Below are positions 55,339 through 63,864 of a stretch of DNA of 64,000 nucleotides, in pieces; position 1 is the first letter of the stretch; each line of letters opens with the position of its first letter. The notes beneath the pieces were generated by a model, which made no database searches, was not told the origin of the DNA, and saw only the letters and a list, made by a program, of their open reading frames with translations. Made by a program: the position numbers and the translations under genes. The stretch lies in NCBI RefSeq assembly GCF_014651775.1, contig NZ_BMXN01000019.1:1-64000 (forward strand), in the 5' to 3' direction. The DNA comes from Vreelandella hamiltonii (GTDB lineage Bacteria > Pseudomonadota > Gammaproteobacteria > Pseudomonadales > Halomonadaceae).

Positions 55339-55378
55339 AGGTATTCACTGGTTCTTCAGATAACGTGAGCCGTTTGCG

Positions 55379-55963
55379 ATGACACCTGTAGCCCTGCTCT
55401 TTTTAGCGGTTTCCATGTCGGCGGATGCCTTTGCTGCGTCACTCAGCAAAGGGGCCGAACTGACCAAACCACGCTGGCGACATGCCCTGGGCATTGGCCT
55501 GATATTCGGCACCATCGAAGCGATCACCCCAGTGCTGGGCTGGGTAGCAGGCAAGGCTTCTCAACAGTACGTGGAAGCCTGGGACCACTGGGTCGCGTTT
55601 GTACTGCTGACCGCCATTGGCCTGCACATGATGTACGAAGGGCTAAAAAAAGAAGAGCAGGTAGCCCACCGCAAGCAAACGCTCTGGCTACTGGTACTGA
55701 CCGCCATTGCCACCAGCCTGGATGCCATGGCCGTCGGCGCCAGCCTGGCGTTTATCGACGTGGATATCATTACCACCAGCTTGGCCATCGGCCTGGCGAC
55801 CACCGTCATGGCCTCGATGGGCACCTTGCTCGGCCACAAATTGGGGCGCTACGTGGGCCACTGGGCAGAGCTGATGGGCGGGGTGGTATTGATCGGGATT
55901 GGGGTGATGGTACTGATAGAGCATACCGGCGGTGGCGTTACCAGTATGCTACAGGCACTGTAA
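55379..55963 (+). CDS. mntP: Manganese efflux pump MntP
   Basis: A 194-residue inner-membrane protein with six helices that exports Mn(II). The typical start LLFLAVSMSADAFAASLSKGA, with the D in the first helix, and the mirrored ATSLDAMAVGASLAF block in the second half are both present. Transcribed alone. Confidence 0.94.
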   Translation: MTPVALLFLAVSMSADAFAASLSKGAELTKPRWRHALGIGLIFGTIEAITPVLGWVAGKASQQYVEAWDHWVAFVLLTAIGLHMMYEGLKKEEQVAHRKQTLWLLVLTAIATSLDAMAVGASLAFIDVDIITTSLAIGLATTVMASMGTLLGHKLGRYVGHWAELMGGVVLIGIGVMVLIEHTGGGVTSMLQAL

Positions 55964-55984
55964 CCTGCGTAGCCTCATGTACAT

Positions 55985-56019
55985 CACCCGCAGGGTAGCC
56001 ATGAGCCACCCTGCGGGTG
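55985..56019. terminator. Bidirectional terminator between mntP and bla
   Basis: CACCCGCAGGGT (55985-55996) pairs perfectly with ACCCTGCGGGTG (56008-56019). It lies between the convergent mntP and beta-lactamase genes and can serve both. Confidence 0.7.
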
Positions 56020-56033
56020 CTCAGGAGCGATGT

Positions 56034-56915
56034 TCAGCGCTCATCCAGATACGCTTGCACCACTTCCCCCAACGACGCAATGGCTTCGTTGCGCGCTTCG
56101 AACGTTGCGTCTGTTTCGGTGAGGAAGAACACGGCCACGGTGGGCGCCTGCTCAGGAGGCCAGATGATGGCCGTGATGGAACGAGAGCCATAGCCACCTG
56201 CACCGGTTCTATCGGCGATCACCCAATCGAAAGGCATGGCGGCACGAAACAGCCCATCGGCCACGGCGTTGCCCTTCATCCAGTCTTGCAACTGCTGCCG
56301 AGATTCCGGGGTGAGCACATCGCCCAGCACCAGCGTTTCCAGCGTGGCCAACATCGCATTGGGCGTGGTGGTGTCGCGCTCGTCCCCAGGCGTAGCTTCG
56401 TTCAGCTCGGTCTCGAAACGGTCGAGCCGCGTAACGGAATCGTCCAGGCGGCGCGCAAAAGCCGTGATGGCTTCCGGCCCGCCCAGGGCTTCCAGTATCA
56501 GGTTGGCCGCCGTGTTATCGCTGGTGGTCATGGTGGCATCGCACAGCTCGAACAGGGTCATTGGCTGGTGGCCTGCATACTGCTCGGTCACCGGCGAGTA
56601 AGTCACCAGCGCCGACTCATCGAAACTGACCTCGGTATCCGGCGCTAGCTGCCCTTCATCCACCTGCTCCAGCAGCGCGCCACACGCCAGCGTTTTGAAC
56701 GTGCTGGACATGGCAAAGCGCTCATCCGCGTTCACTTCCCAGCGCTGGCCCGTAGCCAGATCGTGCGCCGCAAAGCCAATGCGCGCGTCCAGCGCCTGTT
56801 CGATACGCGCCAGCTCGGCGCTGATGGGGTCGTCTTGCGCCATCGCAACAGACGAAGCAAACAGCACGCACGCCGACAGCGCAGCACGCATCCAGCGTGG
56901 TTGGCGGTGATTCAT
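56034..56915 (-). CDS. Class A beta-lactamase, RTG (carbenicillinase-like) type
   Basis: A 293-residue serine beta-lactamase that hydrolyses penicillin-type antibiotics in the periplasm. The signal peptide ends at about residue 26 (AMA). The active-site set is complete: S71-T-F-K74, S132-D-N134, the general-base E168 with N172 in ETELN, and R236-T-G238. Arginine in place of the usual lysine of KTG is the mark of carbenicillinases of the RTG/CARB branch. Cysteines C78 and C125 could form the usual disulfide. AGGAAGG precedes the ATG. No mobile element flanks it, so it looks chromosomal. Confidence 0.92.
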   Translation of the reverse strand: MNHRQPRWMRAALSACVLFASSVAMAQDDPISAELARIEQALDARIGFAAHDLATGQRWEVNADERFAMSSTFKTLACGALLEQVDEGQLAPDTEVSFDESALVTYSPVTEQYAGHQPMTLFELCDATMTTSDNTAANLILEALGGPEAITAFARRLDDSVTRLDRFETELNEATPGDERDTTTPNAMLATLETLVLGDVLTPESRQQLQDWMKGNAVADGLFRAAMPFDWVIADRTGAGGYGSRSITAIIWPPEQAPTVAVFFLTETDATFEARNEAIASLGEVVQAYLDER

Positions 56916-57017
56916 GGGTAACCTTCCTGGGCAGTAAGGGAAAATAGACAACATGAGTGTAGCGCGACTTTTGCAAGGTACGATGATAGCCAGGACACTG
57001 GCCACTCATCCGCACGC

Positions 57018-57440
57018 CTACTGAAGCAGAGCGTGAAGTGCCTGAAGGCTCTCGGGAGAGCCCTGGATACGCTGGCAATGGTTGGTTTCTTGCTCCCAGG
57101 TAGCCGCCGAGGCCACGTGCAAATGCACCGCCACCCTGGCATCGGTCTCGCCTTCCAACAGCCCGGCAGGCACCCACATCCAGTCGCTGCCGCGCAGTTG
57201 ATTCGGCACCGGGCTACCGCAGGTGGCACAAAAGTCGCTGCGATAGCCGCTTTCCCGCTGATACGAGCGGACATTCTCCTGCCCCGAGCGCCACTGAAAC
57301 TGCTCCCCCGGGACGAAGGTGGCCGCATTGGCCGCCGCGCCGGTGGCCTTGCGACATAACGAACAGTGGCACTGGTACAGGTGAGGCAGCTCACCCTCGA
57401 TCGTGAACGCCACTTCCCCACACAGGCACTCGCCTTTCAT
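57018..57440 (-). CDS. GFA family protein
   Basis: A 140-residue zinc protein of the GFA (glutathione-dependent formaldehyde-activating enzyme) fold. The zinc cysteines lie in GECLCGEV, YQCHCSLCRK and FCATCGSP. The substrate of most members is unknown. AAGGAGC precedes the ATG at 57440, 38 bases after the acetyltransferase gene. Confidence 0.9.
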   Translation of the reverse strand: MKGECLCGEVAFTIEGELPHLYQCHCSLCRKATGAAANAATFVPGEQFQWRSGQENVRSYQRESGYRSDFCATCGSPVPNQLRGSDWMWVPAGLLEGETDARVAVHLHVASAATWEQETNHCQRIQGSPESLQALHALLQ

Positions 57441-57478
57441 GTGCTGCTCCTTGAAAATTCTCCGCACGCCATCGCTGG

Positions 57479-57949
57479 CTACGCCATGCTGGGGTTATAC
57501 AGAATCACCTCATCCCCGGCGCCATAACCGCTGACCACCGCCGCGCGGGAAACCCCCAGGGTCGATTGATACAGTTTTTCCGCGAAGTTGCCTTCCGAGG
57601 TGGTCACCATCACCGCCCCGACACCGCAGCCCAGGCCACGCACGTGGGCCTTGAACGGAGCCAATGACTCCACGATGAGCCGCTTACCCAGCCCCTGGCC
57701 CGCCGCGTCGGGATGAATGCCGATCTGCTCCAGCTCGATGATGCTTTTTTCCCGAAAGCCGTTCTTTACGCACCACAGGATATAGCCACGCACCACGCCC
57801 GCTACTTCTACCACGTAGTACACGCCCCGCGGGTAGGCGTTAAACGATGCCTCGATCCACTGGGCATGGTTCTTCTCGCGGGGGAAACAGGCCTGATACA
57901 CCTCGGCCATGGCGGCAATATCGCTTCTTTCTGCTGCTCTTACGGTCAC
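57479..57949 (-). CDS. GNAT family acetyltransferase
   Basis: A 156-residue GCN5-type acetyltransferase. The acetyl-CoA loop is in the IHPDAAGQGLGKRLIVESL block (about 92-110). The N-terminus VRAAERSDIAAMAEVYQACFP is typical. Substrate unknown. Confidence 0.88.
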   Translation of the reverse strand: MTVRAAERSDIAAMAEVYQACFPREKNHAQWIEASFNAYPRGVYYVVEVAGVVRGYILWCVKNGFREKSIIELEQIGIHPDAAGQGLGKRLIVESLAPFKAHVRGLGCGVGAVMVTTSEGNFAEKLYQSTLGVSRAAVVSGYGAGDEVILYNPSMA

Positions 57950-57972
57950 TTTAAAATCCTTTTCTTGCGGGC

Positions 57973-58500
57973 TTACATCATGACTTTTTCAAAACCAAAA
58001 AACTCTAGCCTGTGTGCCTTGCTGCCCCGCGCTTCGTCGCCTGGGGCGGGGTAGTCACGGTGGTAAAAAGAAACGATCTTGAAACCACACTTGTTGACAT
58101 AAAAGTGGATGTTGCGCTTTTCGAAGTACGGCGTGTGGGTCACCCATACCCGCGTGGCGGGGTACGCCTGCTCGATAGCCTGCCAGGCACGATAGCCCAC
58201 CCCACGCCCGAGGGAGTTGGGCAAGAGGTAGAACAGATCCAGAGTATTGCGCTGGGTCGATGCCTCCAGGGTGACAATCGCACCGCCCACTTTCTCGCCA
58301 TCCAGAAGGATGTGATGCACCACGGCATCGGAGGCGGTCAGGGATTGGTCGATATCATCATCCGATGGAATCAGACCCGGCTCTACCGCACCAAAGGTCT
58401 CTTCCACGGCCACGCTGAACGAGGCCTTGAGTTCTTGCTTGAATGCACCGAATGTCGAAGCGTCGGCCAGCGCCAACGTGACGTTAGAGGAGTATTCCAT
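57973..58500 (-). CDS. GNAT family acetyltransferase
   Basis: A 175-residue GNAT protein; the acetyl-CoA motif is [20 protein letters not shown] (about 91-110). The ATG at 58500 is preferred over the one at 58536. It is 23 bases upstream of the other GNAT gene in the same direction and may be co-transcribed. Substrate unknown. Confidence 0.82.
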   Translation of the reverse strand: MEYSSNVTLALADASTFGAFKQELKASFSVAVEETFGAVEPGLIPSDDDIDQSLTASDAVVHHILLDGEKVGGAIVTLEASTQRNTLDLFYLLPNSLGRGVGYRAWQAIEQAYPATRVWVTHTPYFEKRNIHFYVNKCGFKIVSFYHRDYPAPGDEARGSKAHRLEFFGFEKVMM

Positions 58501-58597
58501 GGCAGTGCCTATCCGCTTACCGAGAGTATCCATCAACCGCTTAGGCTAACCGCTGCCAGGACGTTTTGCCATCCTGCGCAGCCCCTACAGCCCCGCT

Positions 58598-59062
58598 TCA
58601 ACGCTGAATCTCGGTCACGACCTCGGTCTTGACGGAGTTGGCGATAAAGCACTTTTCATGGGCGGCGTGATGGAGCTGTTCGAGCGTCTCGACAGAAGGT
58701 GCTTCCGCTGCAAACAGCGCTTTGGGCCGCAGTGTCACCCTGGTCATGGCAATTTTCCCGTCGCTGCCCTTCTCCATCACCCCCACGGCGTGGTCCACGT
58801 AGCTTTCCACCACCAAGCCCTGCTGAGCAGCAAGGGCCAGAAAGAACAGCATGTGGCAGCTGGAAAGCGAGGCCACGAACGCCTCTTCCGGATCGACGTT
58901 GGCCTCCACCGAGTAGGGCAACGGCACCACATGGGGCGATGACGACGCCGCCACGCGGACGCCACCATCGAACACCCACTCGTGCCCACGGCTATAGCGC
59001 TGATCTAGAAAGGCTTCATCGGCCCCACGGGCCCAGTGGATGGAAGCGGTGTATTCGGCCAT
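58598..59062 (-). CDS. OsmC family protein
   Basis: A 154-residue OsmC-fold protein. Cysteines lie in SLSSCHMLFFLALAAQ (about C69) and in HEKCFIANSVKTEV (about C137). The second context (C-F-I-A-N-S) matches the YhfA/OsmC-like subgroup. Probably a thiol-dependent peroxidase or related enzyme. The third superfamily member in this window. Confidence 0.88.
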   Translation of the reverse strand: MAEYTASIHWARGADEAFLDQRYSRGHEWVFDGGVRVAASSSPHVVPLPYSVEANVDPEEAFVASLSSCHMLFFLALAAQQGLVVESYVDHAVGVMEKGSDGKIAMTRVTLRPKALFAAEAPSVETLEQLHHAAHEKCFIANSVKTEVVTEIQR

Positions 59063-59125
59063 GGGGGTTCCTTTAGCTCAATCGCTGGGTGCGAATACCT
59101 TCAATGCGTAAACGCAGAATACAGC

Positions 59126-59647
59126 TTAAATGGAAGACTCGTTGATACTGACAGCACGCTCTTGCGCGAGCTCAATCACTGCGTGCCCCAGTTGAACCAA
59201 CGTATCAAAATTGGGCCTGGTTTCAGGTTTTAAGGAACGATAAGCACTGGTGCGACTTTTGATACCTGCTTTCGCAATCACTTGACTGTGACCAAATTGT
59301 TCCACATAAGAGCGAATGGCGGCTTGCAAAATATCGGCGCGTCCCTCTTTCATCGATTCCCAGGAAGCCTGCTTAATGACGGCTTCCATTTCTTGAACGT
59401 TAACAAAAACGTCTGCGGATTTTTGCTCACCTTTGGTAATAGCACGCAGTGTTGCCGCAGAAAGCTCGTTGCCACTCCAATTGAGGGATCCTTCTGGTGT
59501 TAAGGAAAAACGCTTGAAATCCTTGATCTCAGAAAAGGGAGGCTTACTGAAGTAAGCTGTCAGATCAGCGCGGCCGAGGTAGCCATCGCTGAACGTTAGC
59601 GCCAAGGCATGACCTGAAATGACATCAACATCCACGATTTTTAGCAT
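59126..59647 (-). CDS. DUF2442 domain protein with helix-turn-helix-like C-terminus
   Basis: A 173-residue protein. Residues about 1-80 match DUF2442 (KIVDVDVISGHALALTFSDGYLGRADL), and residues about 110-165 look like a DNA-binding helix-turn-helix (SQVIAKAGIKSRTSAYRSLK). It overlaps the upstream DUF4160 gene by seven bases. Such pairs are often predicted to be toxin-antitoxin modules, with this protein as the antitoxin. The pair is AT-rich compared with its neighbours. Function not shown. Confidence 0.75.
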   Translation of the reverse strand: MLKIVDVDVISGHALALTFSDGYLGRADLTAYFSKPPFSEIKDFKRFSLTPEGSLNWSGNELSAATLRAITKGEQKSADVFVNVQEMEAVIKQASWESMKEGRADILQAAIRSYVEQFGHSQVIAKAGIKSRTSAYRSLKPETRPNFDTLVQLGHAVIELAQERAVSINESSI

Positions 59648-59910
59648 ACATCACCTAGCTTACCCGGGTTTTCGCCATTCACTGCTTTGTGCCACATCAC
59701 CATCAACTGTTCACGGTGCTCGAAAATATGGCTCTCCGCTCTCTTACGCTGCTTGTTAGGTAGATACCCCTCCAGGCACTCACCCGTTTCAATCGCAATG
59801 ATCAGTTCGTAGCTACCATACTTCACATGAAGGTGGGGTAGCTTATGTTGCTTGTTATCAAAAAAATACAAGCAAAAAGAAAGGCCTAGCAACGCATCAA
59901 TTTCCGGCAT
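59641..59910 (-). CDS. DUF4160 domain protein
   Basis: An 89-residue protein of the DUF4160 family (HKLPHLHVKYGSYELIIAIETGECLEGYLPN). It is the upstream partner of the DUF2442 gene and the candidate toxin of the pair. Function not established. Confidence 0.78.
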   Translation of the reverse strand: MPEIDALLGLSFCLYFFDNKQHKLPHLHVKYGSYELIIAIETGECLEGYLPNKQRKRAESHIFEHREQLMVMWHKAVNGENPGKLGDVC

Positions 59911-60076
59911 GGTATCTCTAACGCCTGTTACTTCAATAGACTATAGCAACGTATCCTTGAAGAGACAAAATAGAAAATTTTCGAGGCACGGATAGTCTAC
60001 GCTGGGTGCATGAACGGCGATGGCCTCAAACAGTCAGAACCACATCGCAACAGGAATGCCACCAGGAGAGCAAGAT

Positions 60077-60898
60077 ATGCAGACGATTGAGCTAGGCGGC
60101 GTCAGCGTACCCCGTATTGGTCAGGGCACCTGGCACATGGGCGAGGATGCCAGGCAGCGGCAGGCTGAGGTCAGGGCGCTGCGTGAAGGCCTGGATTTGG
60201 GGATGACGCTGATCGATACCGCCGAGATGTATGCCGAGGGCGGCGCTGAAGAAATCGTGGGTGAAGCCATTCGTGGGCGGCGCGAGCAGGCGTATCTGGT
60301 CAGCAAGGTTTATCCCCACAATGCCAGCACCGAAGGTGTTCAAGCCGCCTGCGAGCGCAGCCTGCGCCGATTGGGCACCGATACGATTGATCTCTACCTG
60401 CTGCACTGGCGCGGCCAGTACCCGTTGAGCGACACCGTGGAAGCGTTTGAGCAGCTACGCGAGCAGGGCAAGATCCTGCGTTGGGGCGTATCGAATTTCG
60501 ACGTTGACGACCTGGAGGAGCTAAACGCGCCCGCGTGCGCCACCAACCAAGTCCTCTACAACCCCGAAGCACGGGGCATCGAGTACGACCTGCTGCCTTG
60601 GCAAGCCCAGCAAAACATGCCGCTTATGGCCTACTGCCCCATCGGGCAAGGCGGCGCGCTACTTCGAGATGGCACCCTGCAACGCATCGCCGACAAACAC
60701 AGCGCCACCCCCGCGCAAATCGCGCTTGCCTGGGCACTGCGCCACCCCGGCGTGATCGCGATTCCTAAAGCCGTGAGCCTGGATCACCTCAAACAGAACG
60801 CTGATGCGGATAACGTCAGGCTCGATGACGAGGACTTGGCACAGATGGATGCCGCCTATCCGCCGCCAACACGCAAGCAGAGCTTGATGATGGTGTGA
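60077..60898 (+). CDS. Aldo/keto reductase
   Basis: A 273-residue NADPH-dependent oxidoreductase with the TIM-barrel AKR fold. The catalytic tetrad is visible: D (LIDTAEMYAEG, with Y), K (LVSKVYPHNAS) and H (LYLLHWRG). The cofactor region is AIPKAVSLDHLKQN. The ATG at 60077 follows AGGAGAG; an upstream ATG at 60020 is weaker. Substrate unknown. Confidence 0.92.
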   Translation: MQTIELGGVSVPRIGQGTWHMGEDARQRQAEVRALREGLDLGMTLIDTAEMYAEGGAEEIVGEAIRGRREQAYLVSKVYPHNASTEGVQAACERSLRRLGTDTIDLYLLHWRGQYPLSDTVEAFEQLREQGKILRWGVSNFDVDDLEELNAPACATNQVLYNPEARGIEYDLLPWQAQQNMPLMAYCPIGQGGALLRDGTLQRIADKHSATPAQIALAWALRHPGVIAIPKAVSLDHLKQNADADNVRLDDEDLAQMDAAYPPPTRKQSLMMV

Positions 60899-61012
60899 GC
60901 AATCGCCTATCAACGGCTTAGCGTGAGATACGATTCGTGGGTATCACCGGCTCAACCGCTGTTTTAAAGCGGAGAAAGCCGAACGCGGCTAAGCCAATTG
61001 GCAAACCCAACC

Positions 61013-61050
61013 CTGTACGCTATTCTGTACATTAACAAGATCGCGTACAG
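61013..61050. promoter_or_regulatory. YefM-type operator palindrome
   Basis: CTGTACGC (61013-61020) pairs perfectly with GCGTACAG (61043-61050), with a further TGTACA at 61026-61031. TGTACA cores are the known binding sites of YefM. The region lies directly ahead of yefM and probably mediates autorepression. Confidence 0.65.
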
Positions 61051-61061
61051 GAGTACCCTTT

Positions 61062-61313
61062 ATGGATGCCATCAGCTACACCGCCGCTAGAACCAACCTA
61101 GCAAAAACCATGGAGCAGGTCTGTGAAGACCATTCCCCTGTGATCATCACCCGCAACAAGGCGCAATCCGTGGTCATGATCTCTCTCGAAGACTATGAAG
61201 CACTGCAAGAGACAGCCTACCTCCTGCGCGCGCCCAAAAACGCCCGCCGTTTACTGGAATCCGTTGCCGAGTTGGAGCAAGGGGGCGGTCAGGAAAAGGA
61301 GCTTCTTGAATGA
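61062..61313 (+). CDS. yefM: Antitoxin YefM (Phd/YefM family)
   Basis: An 83-residue antitoxin that binds DNA and neutralises YoeB. MDAISYTAARTNLAKTMEQVC and SVVMISLEDYEALQETAYLLR are the typical family features. It overlaps yoeB by four bases. Confidence 0.92.
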   Translation: MDAISYTAARTNLAKTMEQVCEDHSPVIITRNKAQSVVMISLEDYEALQETAYLLRAPKNARRLLESVAELEQGGGQEKELLE

Positions 61314-61564
61314 AGCTCATCTTTTCCGAGAACGCTTGGGAAGACTATTTGTACTGGCAGAAAACTGACAAAAAGATTCTCAACCGAATCAACAAGCTAA
61401 TCAAAGAAATCAAGCGAGCGCCATTTGAAGGAGTCGGCAAGCCAGAGCCTCTCAAACACAGCCTCGCGGGTTACTGGTCTCGGCGAATCAACGAAGAACA
61501 CCGCATCGTTTACAAGGTCACGGACGACGCTTTGCTTATTGCCCAGCTGCGGTATCACTACTGA
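61310..61564 (+). CDS. yoeB: Toxin YoeB
   Basis: An 84-residue ribosome-dependent mRNA endonuclease of the RelE/YoeB family. It ends in the catalytic histidine-tyrosine (RYHY), with the glutamate and arginine of the active site in EPLKHSLAG and SRRINEEHRIVYKV. Confidence 0.93.
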   Translation: MKLIFSENAWEDYLYWQKTDKKILNRINKLIKEIKRAPFEGVGKPEPLKHSLAGYWSRRINEEHRIVYKVTDDALLIAQLRYHY

Positions 61565-61861
61565 TTTAACGCTGAGCACATCTGCGCGACGTCAGGAGCG
61601 TCCAGCGGCCAAAGGCCGCGAGCTGCTGCGCCTTGTTAATTGAGGAGTTACGAGGCAACGCCAAACCGCCGATTCGTCGCAGCATGGATCTCGCCTATCG
61701 GTAACTGTCAAGGTATCTGTCGGCCTGCCTGATTTTTTATGCCGCCATTCGCGCTGCCTCAGCGACCACTTTTCGCTCTGGATTCAACGACACTAATGTC
61801 ACCGGCTCCCAGTTGCGGGTACCAACGCTCCAGCGCTCAAACTCGACTGCTGCACAGCCTA
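61565..61861. other. Gap after yoeB, weak attC-like hairpin
   Basis: About 300 bases without a recognisable gene. GCGGCC (61605-61610) pairs with GGCCGC (61614-61619). ATTTAAC (61563-61569) and GTTAATT (61635-61641) resemble the outer boxes of an integron attC site with one mismatch, but the arms are of unequal length. Confidence 0.35.
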
Positions 61862-62752
61862 CTATTCATTACGCTGCGATACCTTTCGAGGCCGCACCCA
61901 ACCGGCCACCAACGACCCCAGCACGATTAGCACGCTGGCGCTCACCACGGTGGTCGTCGCCTCGCCGTAGCCCGCCAGAATCAGCAGCACCACAGAGATC
62001 AGCGGCGCGCTATACGCCAGGGTGCCCAGAAGCTGGATGTTGCCGTGCTTGACGCCATAGTCCCAAGTGAAGAAGGCAATTCCCACGGGGCCGAGCCCTA
62101 ATCCCGCGACGCCCACCCATTGCCTCCACCCTTGCGGCCATACCGTCTCTTCCCACAGCACATGGCAGCTGAATGCCAGCAGCGCCGTTACGCCGCAGAA
62201 CCAGCCCACGGCATCGGTAGGCACGCTGCGCACCCACCGGCTGAGCACGGAGTAAGACGACCAGATCAACGCACACGCCAAGGCAACCAGATAGCCCGGC
62301 AGGTACTCCCACGCGAATCCCCCGGCCTGGCGGCTGATCAACAGCCAGCACCCCAGCAGAGCCAGCAACGCCCCCACGATGGACTGAACCCGCAACCGCT
62401 CATCCGGCAACAGCGCAGAGAGCAGCACGATCAGCAGCGGCCAGAGGTAAGCCAACAGGCTGACATCCACCGCTGGCGCCAGCGTCATCGCCTTGAAATA
62501 AGCAAAGTGGTAACCGAACAACCCGCCAACCCCGATACACCAGGCCGCCAACGGCTGTCGGGTATAACGAATGCCCGTATGCCCAGCCAACCCCCAGCGC
62601 CCCATCATCAGCAAAAACGCGATGCCGAAGGTCATGGCCATGAGCTGGAACTCAGGAATCTCGCCGCCGGATAGTTTGGTCAACAACGCCAGCGTGCCCC
62701 AAAGCAGCACGGAAATGGCCCCGATCCAGGTAGCCGCGTTTACGTTTGGCAT
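61862..62752 (-). CDS. EamA/DMT family exporter
   Basis: A 296-residue membrane protein with about ten helices and two EamA repeats. AILVLLWGTLALLTKLSGGEIPEFQLMAMTF-like start and FFTWDYGVKHGNIQLLG in the second half resemble YddG, an aromatic amino acid exporter. The ATG at 62752 follows GGGGAG. Substrate is not certain. Confidence 0.85.
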   Translation of the reverse strand: MPNVNAATWIGAISVLLWGTLALLTKLSGGEIPEFQLMAMTFGIAFLLMMGRWGLAGHTGIRYTRQPLAAWCIGVGGLFGYHFAYFKAMTLAPAVDVSLLAYLWPLLIVLLSALLPDERLRVQSIVGALLALLGCWLLISRQAGGFAWEYLPGYLVALACALIWSSYSVLSRWVRSVPTDAVGWFCGVTALLAFSCHVLWEETVWPQGWRQWVGVAGLGLGPVGIAFFTWDYGVKHGNIQLLGTLAYSAPLISVVLLILAGYGEATTTVVSASVLIVLGSLVAGWVRPRKVSQRNE

Positions 62753-62840
62753 GTGGCTATCTCCCCTTACATTCTCTTGATCGCCGTGTCGAAAGAGCGT
62801 AATGGAGAGTGCTAACGGGAGCTTTTGCGTTCTGGCGGTA

Positions 62841-63572
62841 TTATGTCGAGAGACGGCGGAAATGGCTGGGCGGTTGACCAAAGTGACGCCGGAAGCGGTC
62901 GCTGAACGCCGACAACGATGAGTAGCCCACCGCTTCCGCCACCCGCTGAATGCTGAGCTCGGACTGCTCCAGCAGCCGCCATGCCTCGTTCATGCGCAGC
63001 TCTAGAAGGTACTGATGAGGCGTCGCGCCTACCTGCTGGCGAAAAAGGTCGTTCAACTGGCGAATGCTCAGATGCGCGGCGCTGGCCACCTCGGCCATGG
63101 AAACCGAACGATGGAAGTGGTCTTGCAGAAACTGTTGCGCGGCATACACCCTTCGGTCCAACTGCAATCGGCTACCATGGCGCTCCTGCAACAGCTGTAT
63201 CAGCAATAGCAGCATGTGATGCTGAGTCGCCTGCACGCCCGCCCCGCCAACGGCCTGGGCATGCAGAAAATGAACGTAATGGCGCAGCGCCGCATCCAGC
63301 CCCACGAAATTCGGTAGCCTATCCAGGGAAGGAGCCAACCGCTCGGGCACATCGACCACCAAAAACCGATTGCCCGCCGTGGCCGCAAACCCATGGCTGC
63401 TACCTGACGGAATGATCGCCGCTCGCTGTTGCGACACCTCTCCTGCCTTGGCATCGATAGTAAGAAACAGCGTACCGGCCAAGGGAAGCACCAGCTGATG
63501 ATGATCGTGGGCGTGCCGCGTCACTTCATCATCGTAAGTGCGTATGTGCAGAGCGGTATCGGGATGTCTCAT
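62841..63572 (-). CDS. AraC family transcriptional regulator
   Basis: A 243-residue regulator with an N-terminal cupin-like sensor domain (about 1-110, HAHDHHQLVLPLAG) and a C-terminal AraC HTH pair (about 140-240, VASAAHLSIRQLNDLFRQQVG and AVGYSSLSAFSDRFRRHFG). It lies upstream of the EamA exporter in the same direction, with an 88-base gap, and is likely to regulate it. The effector is unknown. Confidence 0.9.
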   Translation of the reverse strand: MRHPDTALHIRTYDDEVTRHAHDHHQLVLPLAGTLFLTIDAKAGEVSQQRAAIIPSGSSHGFAATAGNRFLVVDVPERLAPSLDRLPNFVGLDAALRHYVHFLHAQAVGGAGVQATQHHMLLLLIQLLQERHGSRLQLDRRVYAAQQFLQDHFHRSVSMAEVASAAHLSIRQLNDLFRQQVGATPHQYLLELRMNEAWRLLEQSELSIQRVAEAVGYSSLSAFSDRFRRHFGQPPSHFRRLST

Positions 63573-63576
63573 GGTC

Positions 63577-63864
63577 TTACTCAAGAGTGGTGGGCACTTC
63601 GGACGGTACCTTACCACCGGTTCTTACAGTCTTCCGCCACCCGCGCCAATAATGCCTGGGCATTTGATTCGAAACCGCTGGGGGCCAAACACCGAGTACG
63701 GAGAGCAGGTAAAGTGTTTCCTGAAGGGCAGCCCCATCTTCCTCGGAAACCAGGGCAGCCTTGTGGCGCTTACCCATGATAACGATGGATTGGCGGGATT
63801 TGGCAGTCTCGTCGATCAACCGATATAGGTTGCTGCGCGCCGCAGTGGCTGTGATTCCAGTCAT
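63577..63864 (-). pseudogene. Phd/YefM-type antitoxin, probably frameshifted, no toxin partner
   Basis: The first 55 residues match the Phd/YefM family (ITATAARSNLYRLIDETA..SIVIMGKRHKAALVSEEDGAALQETLYLLS). After that the sequence becomes unrelated (WPPAVSNQMPRHYWRGWRKT), while another frame reads QALLARVAEDCKNRW to a stop, more like a family C-terminus. No toxin gene follows. AAGAGGTG precedes the ATG. Confidence 0.65.

Noticed and set aside
55200-55378. yybP-ykoY manganese riboswitch ahead of mntP
   Set aside because: The conserved sequence elements were not found by eye.
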